Source of the DNA: Barnesiella sp. | GTDB lineage: Bacteria; Bacteroidota; Bacteroidia; Bacteroidales; Muribaculaceae | Assembly: GCA_014800945.1 (NCBI GenBank) | Contig: JAAVFD010000023.1 | Location: 1-64,000, forward strand | Length of the DNA: 64,000 nt | Reading direction: 5' to 3' | Part shown: one piece after another, positions 36,728 to 45,633 of the stretch | Layout of the letters: the number at the start of each line of letters is the position of its first letter | Position numbering within the stretch: position 1 is the first letter of the stretch | Translations under genes and position numbers: made by a program | The notes under the pieces: model-generated | Told to the model about the DNA's origin: nothing | Seen by the model: only the letters and a program-made list of their open reading frames with translations | The model's database searches: none

Positions 36728-37969
36728 ATGAAAAAGTTTAGCCTTTTAGGTATTTGTCTCTTGGGAGCATTTGCCATTTCGGCTCAGACAAATGTAGTGA
36801 AAGAGGTCGAGCAGGCACTTAAAGCAAGCAAGCCCGACTACTCAGCCGCAATTAATAAAATTAAACCGGCTCTCACTGATGAAGCCACGAAAAACGATCC
36901 TCTCGCTTGGAAACTTGCCGGTCAGGCAGGCGTTGGACTGTATGACGAATTGTTCCTGAAAGAGCAACTCGACACAGCAGAATTGAAAAAAGATGAAAAA
37001 TTGGCTGCCGGACACGGATTGCTTGATTGCTATAACTATTATCTTACCGCGATACCTCTTGACCGGCATCCTGATAAGAAAGGTGTTATGAAGCCCGGTA
37101 AGCTTACCAAGGGAATGATTAAAACCATGAATGAGAACTATAGCCAGCTTCAGACCGCAGCAATATTCCTGTTCCAGGCAAGTGACAACCAAGGGGCATA
37201 TGATACATGGGAAATGTTCTTGACATTGCCCACAAACCCATTACTTGGCAAAGATGCCCCTAAAGCATACCCGGATACTGTTGTTGGGCAGATTATGTAT
37301 TATCAGATGCTCGCATCCTTGATTGAAAATAATCAGGAAAGCAACGAGCGTGCGCTTGCAAAATTTAAGCCCACTTTGACTACCGGCTATGAAAATCCGG
37401 AAGTATATATTTATGGTCTTGAGGCTGCCCGTCGTCTTAACGACAGCATTTCTATGGTGGAAATAGCTCAGCTCGGTTATGATAAATACGGAACTTCAAA
37501 CATCACATTCATCGGTGAACTTATCAACGACGGATTAAACCGCAATGATTATGTTTCAAGTGAGAAATTGGTGAGAGAAGCTATTGCTGCAACACCGGAT
37601 ACAAATGTAGTTATCAAAGGACAGCTTTATGATATTCTCGGTGTAGTGTATGAGCGTCAGAACAACGATGAGGGTGCTATTGAAAATTTCAAGAAAGCAA
37701 TTGAAATCAATCCCGAAAACGGAAAAGGCTATTATGATGTAGCGAGAATTATCTACAATCAGGCTGTAAGACTTGATGATACCGCAAAGGATGAGGCTGA
37801 AAGTAATAAACTGGTAACTCCCAAACTGCTTGAGGCTGCTGATTATTTTGTGAAAGCCTATGAGCTGGACAAAGACAATCTTACAGATATACCCAACATT
37901 CTCTATCGCCTGTACTATCGTTTAGGAGATGGTTATCAGGATAAGGCCGAGGAATGGCAAGATAAGTAA
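36728..37969 (+). CDS. Tetratricopeptide repeat protein
   Basis: 413 residues with a signal peptide (about 1-19, AISAQ cleavage). TPR units are recognisable near 285-330 (YDILGVVYERQNNDEGAIENFKKAIEINP) and more weakly before. It is probably a periplasmic scaffold protein; partner unknown. It follows gyrA after 39 bases and ends before a strong terminator, so it may share the gyrA transcript. Confidence 0.82.
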   Translation: MKKFSLLGICLLGAFAISAQTNVVKEVEQALKASKPDYSAAINKIKPALTDEATKNDPLAWKLAGQAGVGLYDELFLKEQLDTAELKKDEKLAAGHGLLDCYNYYLTAIPLDRHPDKKGVMKPGKLTKGMIKTMNENYSQLQTAAIFLFQASDNQGAYDTWEMFLTLPTNPLLGKDAPKAYPDTVVGQIMYYQMLASLIENNQESNERALAKFKPTLTTGYENPEVYIYGLEAARRLNDSISMVEIAQLGYDKYGTSNITFIGELINDGLNRNDYVSSEKLVREAIAATPDTNVVIKGQLYDILGVVYERQNNDEGAIENFKKAIEINPENGKGYYDVARIIYNQAVRLDDTAKDEAESNKLVTPKLLEAADYFVKAYELDKDNLTDIPNILYRLYYRLGDGYQDKAEEWQDK

Positions 37970-37995
37970 GAATTAATTTTACTCACTCATTTATT

Positions 37996-38047
37996 AGGGT
38001 AGTGCCGACAGAAGGAATTAACCTTCCGGCATTACCCTGATTTTTTT
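37996..38047 (+). terminator. Intrinsic terminator after TPR gene
   Basis: AGGGTAGTGCCG pairs with CGGCATTACCCT (one G-U) and a run of T's follows. Confidence 0.85.
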
Positions 38048-38068
38048 GTCCTACATCTGCTTTTTTAC

Positions 38069-38076
38069 TAATTTTG
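38069..38076 (+). promoter_or_regulatory. -7 element TAATTTTG
   Basis: Fits TAnnTTTG, 19 bases before the DUF1599 gene start. Confidence 0.5.
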
Positions 38077-38094
38077 CATCAAATAATTATATAT

Positions 38095-38643
38095 ATGGCT
38101 GTATCTGACACTAATTCCCAATTTGAGGAAGCAATGGCTATGTGCCGTGATATTTTTGAAAAAAAACTCAAGGATTACGGTGCATCGTGGAGAATTCTAA
38201 GACCGGAATCCATAACCGACCAGATTTTTATCAAGGCTAAGCGGATACGCTCCCTTGAGACCAAGCATTGCGCGATGGTGGATGAAGGAATTCTTCCGGA
38301 ATTTCTTGCTATTGTGAACTACGGGCTTATTGGCGTGATTCAGTTGGAAAAAGGAGCATCTGACACAGTTGATATCACCCCTGAAGAAGCACTTGCCCTT
38401 TACGACTCCGTAGCCGAAAAAGCAACACTCCTTATGAAGGCTAAAAACCACGACTATGATGAAGCGTGGAGAGGTATGAGAATTAATTCATACACTGACT
38501 TTATACTGACTAAAATTCAGCGGACAAAGCAAATTGAGGACAACTGTGGTCAGACCTGTGTTTCTGAAGGCATAGACGCAAATTATCTTGATATGGTGAA
38601 TTATGCTGTTTTTGGCATCATAAAACTTACTGAAAAGCAATGA
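38095..38643 (+). CDS. DUF1599 protein with internal duplication
   Basis: 182 residues from MAVSDTNSQ; the ATG at 38095 is chosen because the open frame upstream would overlap the promoter. The protein is two copies of one motif: residues near 15-55 (KLKDYGASWRILRPESITDQIFIKAKRI) and near 120-160 (KNHDYDEAWRGMRINSYTDFILTKIQR). This is the DUF1599 arrangement, and its function is not known. It overlaps the DoxX-family gene as ATGA. Confidence 0.85.
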   Translation: MAVSDTNSQFEEAMAMCRDIFEKKLKDYGASWRILRPESITDQIFIKAKRIRSLETKHCAMVDEGILPEFLAIVNYGLIGVIQLEKGASDTVDITPEEALALYDSVAEKATLLMKAKNHDYDEAWRGMRINSYTDFILTKIQRTKQIEDNCGQTCVSEGIDANYLDMVNYAVFGIIKLTEKQ

Positions 38644-39920
38644 CTGTTGAATCAGATAAATCCCACATGTCAGGACGAGCAAAAGCGCTGGTCTGGATTC
38701 TCAGAATCTGTATCGGAGCCGTCTTTGTTATTTCAGGCTTTGCAAAAGCTGATGATATCTACGGATTTATTTTTAAAATAGAGGAGTACCTTGATGTTTG
38801 GAATCTATCCTATCCTCGTTCCTTGATATTTGTAGGGGCAACAGCTCTCAGCGTGATGGAATTTCTGCTCGGGCTCATGCTGATGTTAGGCTGTTACAGA
38901 CGCACTGTTGTTTGGCTCTTGCTTTTGATGATGGTGGCAATGACACCGCTCACCGCATATATTTACTTTGTCGATCCGGTACCTGATTGTGGCTGTTTTG
39001 GCGATTTTATCGTCTTGTCAAATGGCGCGACATTCCTTAAAAATATATTAATCACCATCGGTCTGGTATATCTGCTTTTGAAGAACCGAATGGTGGATGG
39101 ACTTTTTGGAGCATACATTCAGTGGCTCGTCACAGCCATAAGTGCCGCATATATTCTTACCATAGGCATGATTGGCTATTTTATGCAACCCCTTATGGAT
39201 TTTCGTTCATTTCCTGTAGGGAGCACCCTGCTTACTGAGGAAAACGATTCCGAAGAAAGCGACTTTGAGTTCATCTACGAAAAAAATGGTGAAAAAAAGG
39301 TGTTTTCCGTAACAGAACTGCCTGATTCATCTTGGACTTTTGTTGAACGAAAGCAGATAGGTCAGGTTGCGAAAGATAAAACAGAACTTGTGATTTTTAA
39401 TGAAGGGGAGAATATTACAAGCGAAGTATTGGCATCTCAAGGAGACCAGTTGTTGATTCTTATTCCGGAATATAGCAGGGCTGATGTGTCAAACACTTAT
39501 CTTTTGAACCTTCTTGACAATTACATCAAGTCGCAGGGTGGAAGCATGATGACTTTGGTTACGGCAGATGCCCAGGATATAGAAGAATGGAAAGACTTGT
39601 CTATGGCTGACTATCCTGTTTATTATGCAGAGCCTACCACACTAAAGGAAATGGCGCGTGGTATTATGCCTGCGGTATATCTTAAAGATGGCAGAATTGT
39701 ATGGAAGCGCACTTTGCCATCTATCGACTCAGATAAGTTTGAGCAGGCAGAGGATACACCGGGTTTGATGGATTCTCTTGCGTTTGATGGTCCAAGATAT
39801 GCTAAATACTTAACTTTTGCCCTCTTTGTAATTCTTATGATGATTTTCATGCTCGACAGAAGCGGAAGGTTGCTGGCATGGAGCATTAAGATTAGAAAAA
39901 AGGCTCAGAGTCTGAAATAA
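38640..39920 (+). CDS. BT_3928-type DoxX-family membrane protein
   Basis: 426 residues. Four transmembrane segments in the first 150 residues form a DoxX/MauE-like unit, with DCGCFGDF near 117 as a conserved Cys pair. A fifth segment near 175 leads to a periplasmic thioredoxin-like region (about 200-385) lacking an obvious CXXC. A last segment lies near 395-412. MauE/DoxX proteins act in redox or disulfide chemistry; a comparable role here is inferred. Translationally coupled to DUF1599. Confidence 0.78.
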   Translation: MTVESDKSHMSGRAKALVWILRICIGAVFVISGFAKADDIYGFIFKIEEYLDVWNLSYPRSLIFVGATALSVMEFLLGLMLMLGCYRRTVVWLLLLMMVAMTPLTAYIYFVDPVPDCGCFGDFIVLSNGATFLKNILITIGLVYLLLKNRMVDGLFGAYIQWLVTAISAAYILTIGMIGYFMQPLMDFRSFPVGSTLLTEENDSEESDFEFIYEKNGEKKVFSVTELPDSSWTFVERKQIGQVAKDKTELVIFNEGENITSEVLASQGDQLLILIPEYSRADVSNTYLLNLLDNYIKSQGGSMMTLVTADAQDIEEWKDLSMADYPVYYAEPTTLKEMARGIMPAVYLKDGRIVWKRTLPSIDSDKFEQAEDTPGLMDSLAFDGPRYAKYLTFALFVILMMIFMLDRSGRLLAWSIKIRKKAQSLK

Positions 39921-39924
39921 TTGC

Positions 39925-39932
39925 TATCTTTG
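39925..39932 (+). promoter_or_regulatory. -7 element TATCTTTG
   Basis: Fits TAnnTTTG, 55 bases before tpiA. Confidence 0.55.
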
Positions 39933-39987
39933 CAGAGTATCTGATTTTTTTGATTAGTAATTTCTAATTTTCAAATATAACAAGATT

Positions 39988-40746
39988 ATGAGAAAGAATA
40001 TTGTTGCCGGAAACTGGAAGATGAACACCACTCTTCAGGAGGGTGTAGGTCTCGCAAAGGATGTTAATGAAGCTCTTGGCAAAGTTAAAGCAAATTGTGA
40101 TGTGATAATCTGTGTACCTTTCACCCATCTTGCATCAGTTAATGCGGTTATAAATCCCGCTAAACTTGGTCTTGGTGCTGAAAACTGCGCAGACCACAAG
40201 AGTGGTGCATATACCGGTGAGGTAAGTGCTTCTATGGTAGCTTCTACCGGTGCAAACTATGTAATCCTCGGTCACTCTGAGCGCCGTCAGTATTATGGTG
40301 AGACAGCTGAAACTCTTAAGGAGAAAGTTGCACTTGCACTTGAAAACAATCTCACACCTATTTTCTGTATCGGTGAGGTTCTTGAGCAGCGTGAGAATGG
40401 TACATATCTTGACGTTGTTAAAGCACAGATAGAAGATGCTCTTTTCAACCTCTCAGCAGAGGATTTCTCAAAACTCATCCTCGCTTACGAACCTGTTTGG
40501 GCCATCGGTACAGGAAAAACTGCTACTGACGATCAGGCACAGGAGATGCACGCTTTCATCCGTGGCGTCATTGCCGGTAAGTACGGTAAGGAAGTAGCTG
40601 ACAACACCTCTATTCTTTACGGTGGCAGCTGTAAGCCCTCAAATGCTCGCGCATTGTTCGCTAAACCCGATGTTGACGGTGGTCTTATCGGTGGAGCATC
40701 TCTTGAAGCAGAAAGCTTCATGGGCATAGTTGAGGCATTCAACTAA
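39988..40746 (+). CDS. tpiA: Triose-phosphate isomerase
   Basis: 252 residues, normal length. The N-terminal GNWKMN contains the active-site Lys, LGHSERR near 98 the His electrophile, and [10 protein letters not shown] near 170 the catalytic Glu. Phosphate-binding GGS and GGASL motifs are present near the end. It interconverts dihydroxyacetone phosphate and glyceraldehyde 3-phosphate in glycolysis. Single gene with its own promoter and terminator. Confidence 0.97.
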   Translation: MRKNIVAGNWKMNTTLQEGVGLAKDVNEALGKVKANCDVIICVPFTHLASVNAVINPAKLGLGAENCADHKSGAYTGEVSASMVASTGANYVILGHSERRQYYGETAETLKEKVALALENNLTPIFCIGEVLEQRENGTYLDVVKAQIEDALFNLSAEDFSKLILAYEPVWAIGTGKTATDDQAQEMHAFIRGVIAGKYGKEVADNTSILYGGSCKPSNARALFAKPDVDGGLIGGASLEAESFMGIVEAFN

Positions 40747-40773
40747 TCTTCTTCCGAATTACTCGAATTTTAT

Positions 40774-40815
40774 ATAGACTGCAAAAATATTTTCTTATTT
40801 TTGCAGTCTATTTTT
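40774..40815 (+). terminator. Intrinsic terminator after tpiA
   Basis: TAGACTGCAAAAAT pairs with ATTTTTGCAGTCTA and is followed by T's. Confidence 0.88.
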
Positions 40816-40852
40816 ATGAACTGACTTTTCAAAAGTTATTGAAATCAACAAT

Positions 40853-41329
40853 ATGAAAAAATATTTTCTTCTGATCGCTTTATTCGCCTATATCAACGTT
40901 TACGCTCAATCCGTAAATAATGGTAATATTGTGAATCACATCACAGAAAGTGGAATCAACACTATTTCACAACCGGAGGCACTGAAAAAGCTACTGAAAA
41001 AGACATCGGTAACAGTGACCAGTGACAATCAGGAAACAAGTACAGAAGAAAATACAGTGTCAAAGGACAAGAATGCAGGATACCGTGTTCAGGTCTTTTC
41101 AGATAACCGTCCGGCAGCCAAAGGAGAAGCAAGAGCCAAAGGGAGAAATATATCTGAAAGATTTCCTAATTATAAAACATACGTAAAATACACATCGCCA
41201 TACTGGAGACTTAGAGTCGGAGACTTTCGCACACGAAGAGAAGCTGAAGATGCCGCAGAGGCTATCAAGGCAGCTTTCCCTTCTTACAGCCGTGAAGTGC
41301 TGGTTGTAGCCGATAGAATATCTCTTTAA
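40853..41329 (+). CDS. SPOR domain protein
   Basis: 158 residues with a signal peptide (about 1-18). A polar linker is followed by a C-terminal SPOR domain (about 80-155, GYRVQVFSDNRPAAKGEARAKG start, YWRLRVGDFRTRREAE end). SPOR domains bind denuded peptidoglycan, typically at the division septum. It lies three bases before folE and is probably co-transcribed. Confidence 0.85.
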   Translation: MKKYFLLIALFAYINVYAQSVNNGNIVNHITESGINTISQPEALKKLLKKTSVTVTSDNQETSTEENTVSKDKNAGYRVQVFSDNRPAAKGEARAKGRNISERFPNYKTYVKYTSPYWRLRVGDFRTRREAEDAAEAIKAAFPSYSREVLVVADRISL

Positions 41330-41332
41330 GGT

Positions 41333-41935
41333 GTGAAAAAAACAGATTTAGGAATGGACTTGGAATATCCTAACGAAACTATTGAAGCTATTGCCGGGCA
41401 TATTGAGGAAATTTTAAGATTGCTCGGAGAAGATCCGCAGCGGGAGGGATTGCTTAAAACACCTGTGCGTGCGGCAAAAGCATTATATTTTGCCACATCA
41501 GGTTATAAGTCAAATCCGGAAGAAGTTGTTGGAGATGCACTTTTTACAGCACCGTCCGATGGGCAGGTTATTATCAAAGATATAGAGTTCTACTCCTTTT
41601 GTGAACACCACATATTGCCTTTTTTCGGCAGAGTGTCTGTAGGATATGTTCCCGGAAGTAAAATCCTTGGGCTTAGCAAGGTAGCGCGAATAGTAAATCT
41701 TTATGCACGTCGCTTGCAGACTCAGGAGCGCTTTACACGTCAGGTTTGTGATGCCATAGCTGAATCAGGAGGTGCAAAAGGAGTGATTGTGATATGTAAC
41801 GGTCAACACATGTGCATGAAAATGAGGGGAGTGGAGAAGCAGGATTCTTCAACCACCACAGTCGCAACTTCCGGTTGCTATGAAGAAAGTACTCAATTGC
41901 GTGCCGAATTCATCTCCTCACTCGCGTATAAATAG
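41333..41935 (+). CDS. folE: GTP cyclohydrolase I
   Basis: 200 residues with a GTG start. Zinc ligands are in SFCEHHILPF near 91 and CNGQHMCM near 162. RGVEKQDSSTTTVATSG near 170 is the signature C-terminal motif. It converts GTP to dihydroneopterin triphosphate, the first step of folate synthesis. A later ATG at 41354 (MDLEYPN) is an alternative start. Confidence 0.95.
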   Translation: MKKTDLGMDLEYPNETIEAIAGHIEEILRLLGEDPQREGLLKTPVRAAKALYFATSGYKSNPEEVVGDALFTAPSDGQVIIKDIEFYSFCEHHILPFFGRVSVGYVPGSKILGLSKVARIVNLYARRLQTQERFTRQVCDAIAESGGAKGVIVICNGQHMCMKMRGVEKQDSSTTTVATSGCYEESTQLRAEFISSLAYK

Positions 41936-41969
41936 AAGGATATTGAATTAAGAGCCTTAGTTAAAAAAT

Positions 41970-42010
41970 ACACCCCAAAAGTTTGACAAAACTTTTGAGG
42001 TGCATTTTTT
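41970..42010. terminator. Bidirectional terminator between folE and DUF5606 gene
   Basis: CACCCCAAAAGTTT pairs with AAAACTTTTGAGGTG, with T's on the folE side. It lies between two convergent genes. Confidence 0.85.
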
Positions 42011-42034
42011 ATGGCACTAAGCCTTGATAATAGA

Positions 42035-42463
42035 TTATTCCTCTCCCTTTACTTCCTCTGAAACTTCTTCTTCCTTTGGCTGATATTCAGTGATACCGGC
42101 GGCAAGGAGGGTATTATACCAGTTGAGTACCTTCTTGATGTCATTTGTGTAAACGCGGTCACTGTCAAAATCGGGAACCGCTTCACCAAACCATGAACGA
42201 ACTGCTGCATCATCGGCAAAACCCTTCACATCAATTGCTTTGCCTTCAGCTTTGGCTTTTACTGCATCAAGAACTTCCGCAAGGGGACGGTCTTCTTCAG
42301 TTGTGTATATGGAAATGTCTCCGAGTGACACCACTTTATCATGAGCATAAGCGGGAGTTCTTTTACCGGTTGAAAGAGACTCCACAATGAGCATATTTTT
42401 GCCCTGGCTGACAAGCTTGAATAATCCTGGCTTACCGGCGATTGAAAGTATTGTTCTTATCAT
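42035..42463 (-). CDS. DUF5606 family protein
   Basis: 142 residues that match a small protein widespread in Bacteroidetes: N-terminal SIAGKPGLFKLVSQGKNMLIVE with a small beta-barrel character, a central helical part, and an acidic Glu-rich tail. The molecular function is unknown. Divergent from the YIP1 gene, with back-to-back -7 elements between them. Confidence 0.8.
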   Translation of the reverse strand: MIRTILSIAGKPGLFKLVSQGKNMLIVESLSTGKRTPAYAHDKVVSLGDISIYTTEEDRPLAEVLDAVKAKAEGKAIDVKGFADDAAVRSWFGEAVPDFDSDRVYTNDIKKVLNWYNTLLAAGITEYQPKEEEVSEEVKGEE

Positions 42464-42503
42464 ATATTTATTTATAATGAATGATTTACTTAGTTTGCGG
42501 TCA

Positions 42504-42511
42504 CAAAATTA
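42504..42511 (-). promoter_or_regulatory. -7 element TAATTTTG
   Basis: Minus-strand TAnnTTTG, about 40 bases before the DUF5606 gene. Confidence 0.5.
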
Positions 42512-42532
42512 ATAAAATTCGGTAAATCTGAG

Positions 42533-42540
42533 TAACTTTG
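42533..42540 (+). promoter_or_regulatory. -7 element TAACTTTG
   Basis: Fits TAnnTTTG, 23 bases before the YIP1 gene. Confidence 0.5.
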
Positions 42541-42562
42541 CATTTTATTCACATAAATATAG

Positions 42563-43108
42563 ATGGCTATTTATTTCAAACTTCTGTTTCAGCTCATATT
42601 ATCACCATATCAGGGGTGGAAAGATGTATCGCACGAGGGAGTGCCGGTTAACAAATTGCTCTCTTCAGGTTTTTATCCGTTGATTGCCGTTAGTGCATTG
42701 ACAATCTTCCTGCAGGGATTATATCATCCGGGGTTTACTCTCGTTAATCTTGTGGAGAAGTGTATTGTTGTTTTTGTACAGTACTTTATCTCTTTCTTTA
42801 TTGCAAGATTTATCTTTACCTCATTTATTCATCGTTACGTGGTCTCAGAGATTAGTGAAAAGCGCAACGATTCTTTCATTATTTTTTCACTATCTCTGCT
42901 TGCACTTGCCACTCTTACAGAAAATTGCATCCCTATCTATATGCCCATTCGAGAATTCTTCGCTATTTATGTAGCGATTATCATGTGGCGTGGCACCAGA
43001 TATATGGCGGTGAGAAACGACAAGGTGGAGAGATTCATGATTATGAGCATATTATCCATCCTTGTGCCACCCTTTATCATCGGTTTTCTTTTCAATGCTG
43101 TTGTTTAA
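42563..43108 (+). CDS. YIP1-family membrane protein
   Basis: 181 residues with about five hydrophobic segments (near 33-55, 65-90, 105-125, 128-145 and 157-178). Pattern and length fit YIP1-like integral membrane proteins of Bacteroidetes, whose function is unknown. It lies 34 bases upstream of smpB and may share its transcript. Confidence 0.75.
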   Translation: MAIYFKLLFQLILSPYQGWKDVSHEGVPVNKLLSSGFYPLIAVSALTIFLQGLYHPGFTLVNLVEKCIVVFVQYFISFFIARFIFTSFIHRYVVSEISEKRNDSFIIFSLSLLALATLTENCIPIYMPIREFFAIYVAIIMWRGTRYMAVRNDKVERFMIMSILSILVPPFIIGFLFNAVV

Positions 43109-43142
43109 GAAAAAAGGCGCTTAATCTGAAACTATTAGAATT

Positions 43143-43604
43143 ATGAAACTTAAAGGATCTGACATAAATATCAAGAATCGCCGAGCAAGGTTTGATTATG
43201 AAATTTCCGATACATTTACAGCTGGTCTTGTCCTTACGGGTACAGAAATAAAATCACTCAGACAAGGTAAGGGTTCGCTTACCGATAGCTTCTGTTATGT
43301 TAATAATGGCGAGGTGTGGGTGAAAAATATGTATATAGCAGAGTACTTTTATGGCTCATACAATAATCATTCTGCAAGGCGCGACCGAAAATTACTGCTT
43401 AATAAAAAAGAAATAGCTAAAATTGCAAAAAGCGGTAAGGAAGCCGGTTACACTATTGTGCCGCTAAAAGTCTTTATAAACGAGCGTGGACTTGCAAAGA
43501 TGCTGATTGGAATAGGTCGTGGCAAAAAAGAGTATGACAAGCGACAGAGCATCAAAGACCGTGATGATAAAAGAGCAATTGCCCGTATTTTTAGGAAACA
43601 ATAA
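43143..43604 (+). CDS. smpB: SsrA-binding protein SmpB
   Basis: 153 residues. The OB-fold core has [13 protein letters not shown] and [20 protein letters not shown] at the start, and the C-terminal basic tail ends [13 protein letters not shown]. SmpB delivers tmRNA to stalled ribosomes. tmRNA itself was not seen in this window. Confidence 0.96.
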   Translation: MKLKGSDINIKNRRARFDYEISDTFTAGLVLTGTEIKSLRQGKGSLTDSFCYVNNGEVWVKNMYIAEYFYGSYNNHSARRDRKLLLNKKEIAKIAKSGKEAGYTIVPLKVFINERGLAKMLIGIGRGKKEYDKRQSIKDRDDKRAIARIFRKQ

Positions 43605-43753
43605 TCAGACTGCACTTTTATTGTCGCTGATAATAAAGTTGTAAACATCAAAGGAAGTTATTAAATTTGCGAGGGAATGTGGTTAATACTATATGTAAGC
43701 CACTCTCTTTTATTTAACGCAGAGCAGAAAATATTTTTATTATAACCTTAACC

Positions 43754-45604
43754 ATGGCAGAAAAAAAAGAAAAATTATTTGACCAGTTTCCACCGGTATC
43801 TACTGCTGAGTGGAAAGCCAAAGTAGAGGCGGACCTTAAAGGTGCCCCCTTTGACAAAAAATTGGTCTGGCGCACTAATGAGGGCTTTGATGTACAGCCC
43901 ATGTATCGTGCGGAAGATATCGAAGGTTTAGCTACCACTGAATCAATTCCGGGAGAATATCCCTATGTGCGTGGCACAAAATCGGATAATGATTGGCTCA
44001 CTCGTCAGGAAATCCCCGCCGAAGATGCAAAGGCAGCAAATGTTAAAGCAAAAGAAATACTGACTAAAGGTGTCACCTCCATCGGTTTTACCGGCTGTGG
44101 CTCTGATTATGCCGCTGTGAATGCACTTCTTGACGGCATTGACATCACGACTGTTGAAGTTAACTTCCGTTGTTGTCCCCGCCATGCAGAAGAACTCGCA
44201 GAAGCATTGGTTAAATACATCAAAGAGAAGAAAGCTGAGGCTTCTTTCCGCGGAGCTATTGATTTTAATCCATTCCGCAAACCACTCAAACATGGCAAAC
44301 CATTCCCCGGTGATATAGCTGCTATAGCAAAAAATCTTGTTAGCACAACCGCAGCTGTTCCGGGCCTCAAGGTGCTTGCTGTTGACAGCGTTATGCTTAG
44401 CGATGCAGGCGCTTATATTTTCCAGGAACTCGGATACGCTCTTGCATGGGGCGCAGAATGGATGAATCTGCTCACTGAGGCTGGAGTAAGTGCTGATGAG
44501 GTAGCGTCAAAAATCAAGTTCAACATGGGTATTTCAAGCAACTACTTCATGGAACTTGCAAAATTCCGCGCTGCTCGTATGCTCTGGGCTCAGATAGCAC
44601 ATCAGTTCGGTGCAAGCAAAGAGGCGTCAAAAATGGCGGTTCATGCTATTACCTCACGTTACAATCAGACTATCTACGATGCACATGTAAACCTGCTCCG
44701 TAGTCAGACCGAGTGTATGAGTGCCGCTCTTGCCGGCGTTGATTCTATCACAGTCACACCGTTTGACACTCCTTATGAAAACCCCGATGATTTCTCTGAA
44801 AGAATAGCTCGCAATCAGCAGTTCCTTCTCAAAGAAGAGAGCCATCTTGACAAAGTTGTTGACCCCGCAGGTGGTAGCTACTATGTTGAAACTCTCACCG
44901 TATCTATAGCTGCTGAAGCATGGAAGCTATTCCTTGACATAGAAGATAAAGGCGGATTCCTTGCTTGTGTTAACAACGGAACTGTTCAGAAAACCGTTCG
45001 TGAGACTTCTGAAAAGCGTCACACCGATGTTGCTCGCCGCAAAGAAATTTTGCTTGGCACCAATCAGTACCCCAATATCAACGAAACTGCAGCTCAGAAA
45101 ATCGCAAAAACTTCTTGTGGATGCGGATGTAACCACGGTGCAGAAGATAACAATGAGGAAAATTCACTCCCGACAGCTCGTGCCGCAAGCGATTTTGAAA
45201 CACTCCGTCTCGCAACAGAGGCTGCTTCAAATCGTCCCAAGGTATTCATGCTTACTATCGGTAATCTCGCTATGCGTCTTGCTCGTGCTCAGTTTAGCAC
45301 AAACTTCTTTGGTTGCGCCGGTTATGAGATTATTGATAATCTTGGCTTTGATACAGTTGAGCAGGGTGTTGATGCCGCACTTGAAAAAGGTGCTGATGTT
45401 GTTGTTCTCTGTTCAAGCGATGACGAATATGCTGAGCTTGCTCCAGCCGCTTACAAATATCTTGACGGCAGAGCCGAATTTGTTGTAGCAGGAGCACCTG
45501 CTTGCTCGGAAGACCTCAAGGCAATTGGCATCACCAACTTTGTGAATGTTAGAAGCAATGTGCTTGACACTTTGCGCGCTTTCAATGCTAAATTGCTCAA
45601 ATAA
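43754..45604 (+). CDS. mutA: Methylmalonyl-CoA mutase small subunit
   Basis: 616 residues. It has the mutase TIM-barrel fold and a degenerate C-terminal B12-like domain without the DXHXXG motif, as expected for the non-catalytic subunit. A short Cys-rich linker, SCGCGCNHG near residue 457, joins the two halves, an unusual detail. It pairs with MutB, 29 bases downstream, for succinyl-CoA to methylmalonyl-CoA conversion in the propionate pathway. Confidence 0.94.
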   Translation: MAEKKEKLFDQFPPVSTAEWKAKVEADLKGAPFDKKLVWRTNEGFDVQPMYRAEDIEGLATTESIPGEYPYVRGTKSDNDWLTRQEIPAEDAKAANVKAKEILTKGVTSIGFTGCGSDYAAVNALLDGIDITTVEVNFRCCPRHAEELAEALVKYIKEKKAEASFRGAIDFNPFRKPLKHGKPFPGDIAAIAKNLVSTTAAVPGLKVLAVDSVMLSDAGAYIFQELGYALAWGAEWMNLLTEAGVSADEVASKIKFNMGISSNYFMELAKFRAARMLWAQIAHQFGASKEASKMAVHAITSRYNQTIYDAHVNLLRSQTECMSAALAGVDSITVTPFDTPYENPDDFSERIARNQQFLLKEESHLDKVVDPAGGSYYVETLTVSIAAEAWKLFLDIEDKGGFLACVNNGTVQKTVRETSEKRHTDVARRKEILLGTNQYPNINETAAQKIAKTSCGCGCNHGAEDNNEENSLPTARAASDFETLRLATEAASNRPKVFMLTIGNLAMRLARAQFSTNFFGCAGYEIIDNLGFDTVEQGVDAALEKGADVVVLCSSDDEYAELAPAAYKYLDGRAEFVVAGAPACSEDLKAIGITNFVNVRSNVLDTLRAFNAKLLK

Positions 45605-45633
45605 TTTACTCACCCTCATAATATGATATATCA

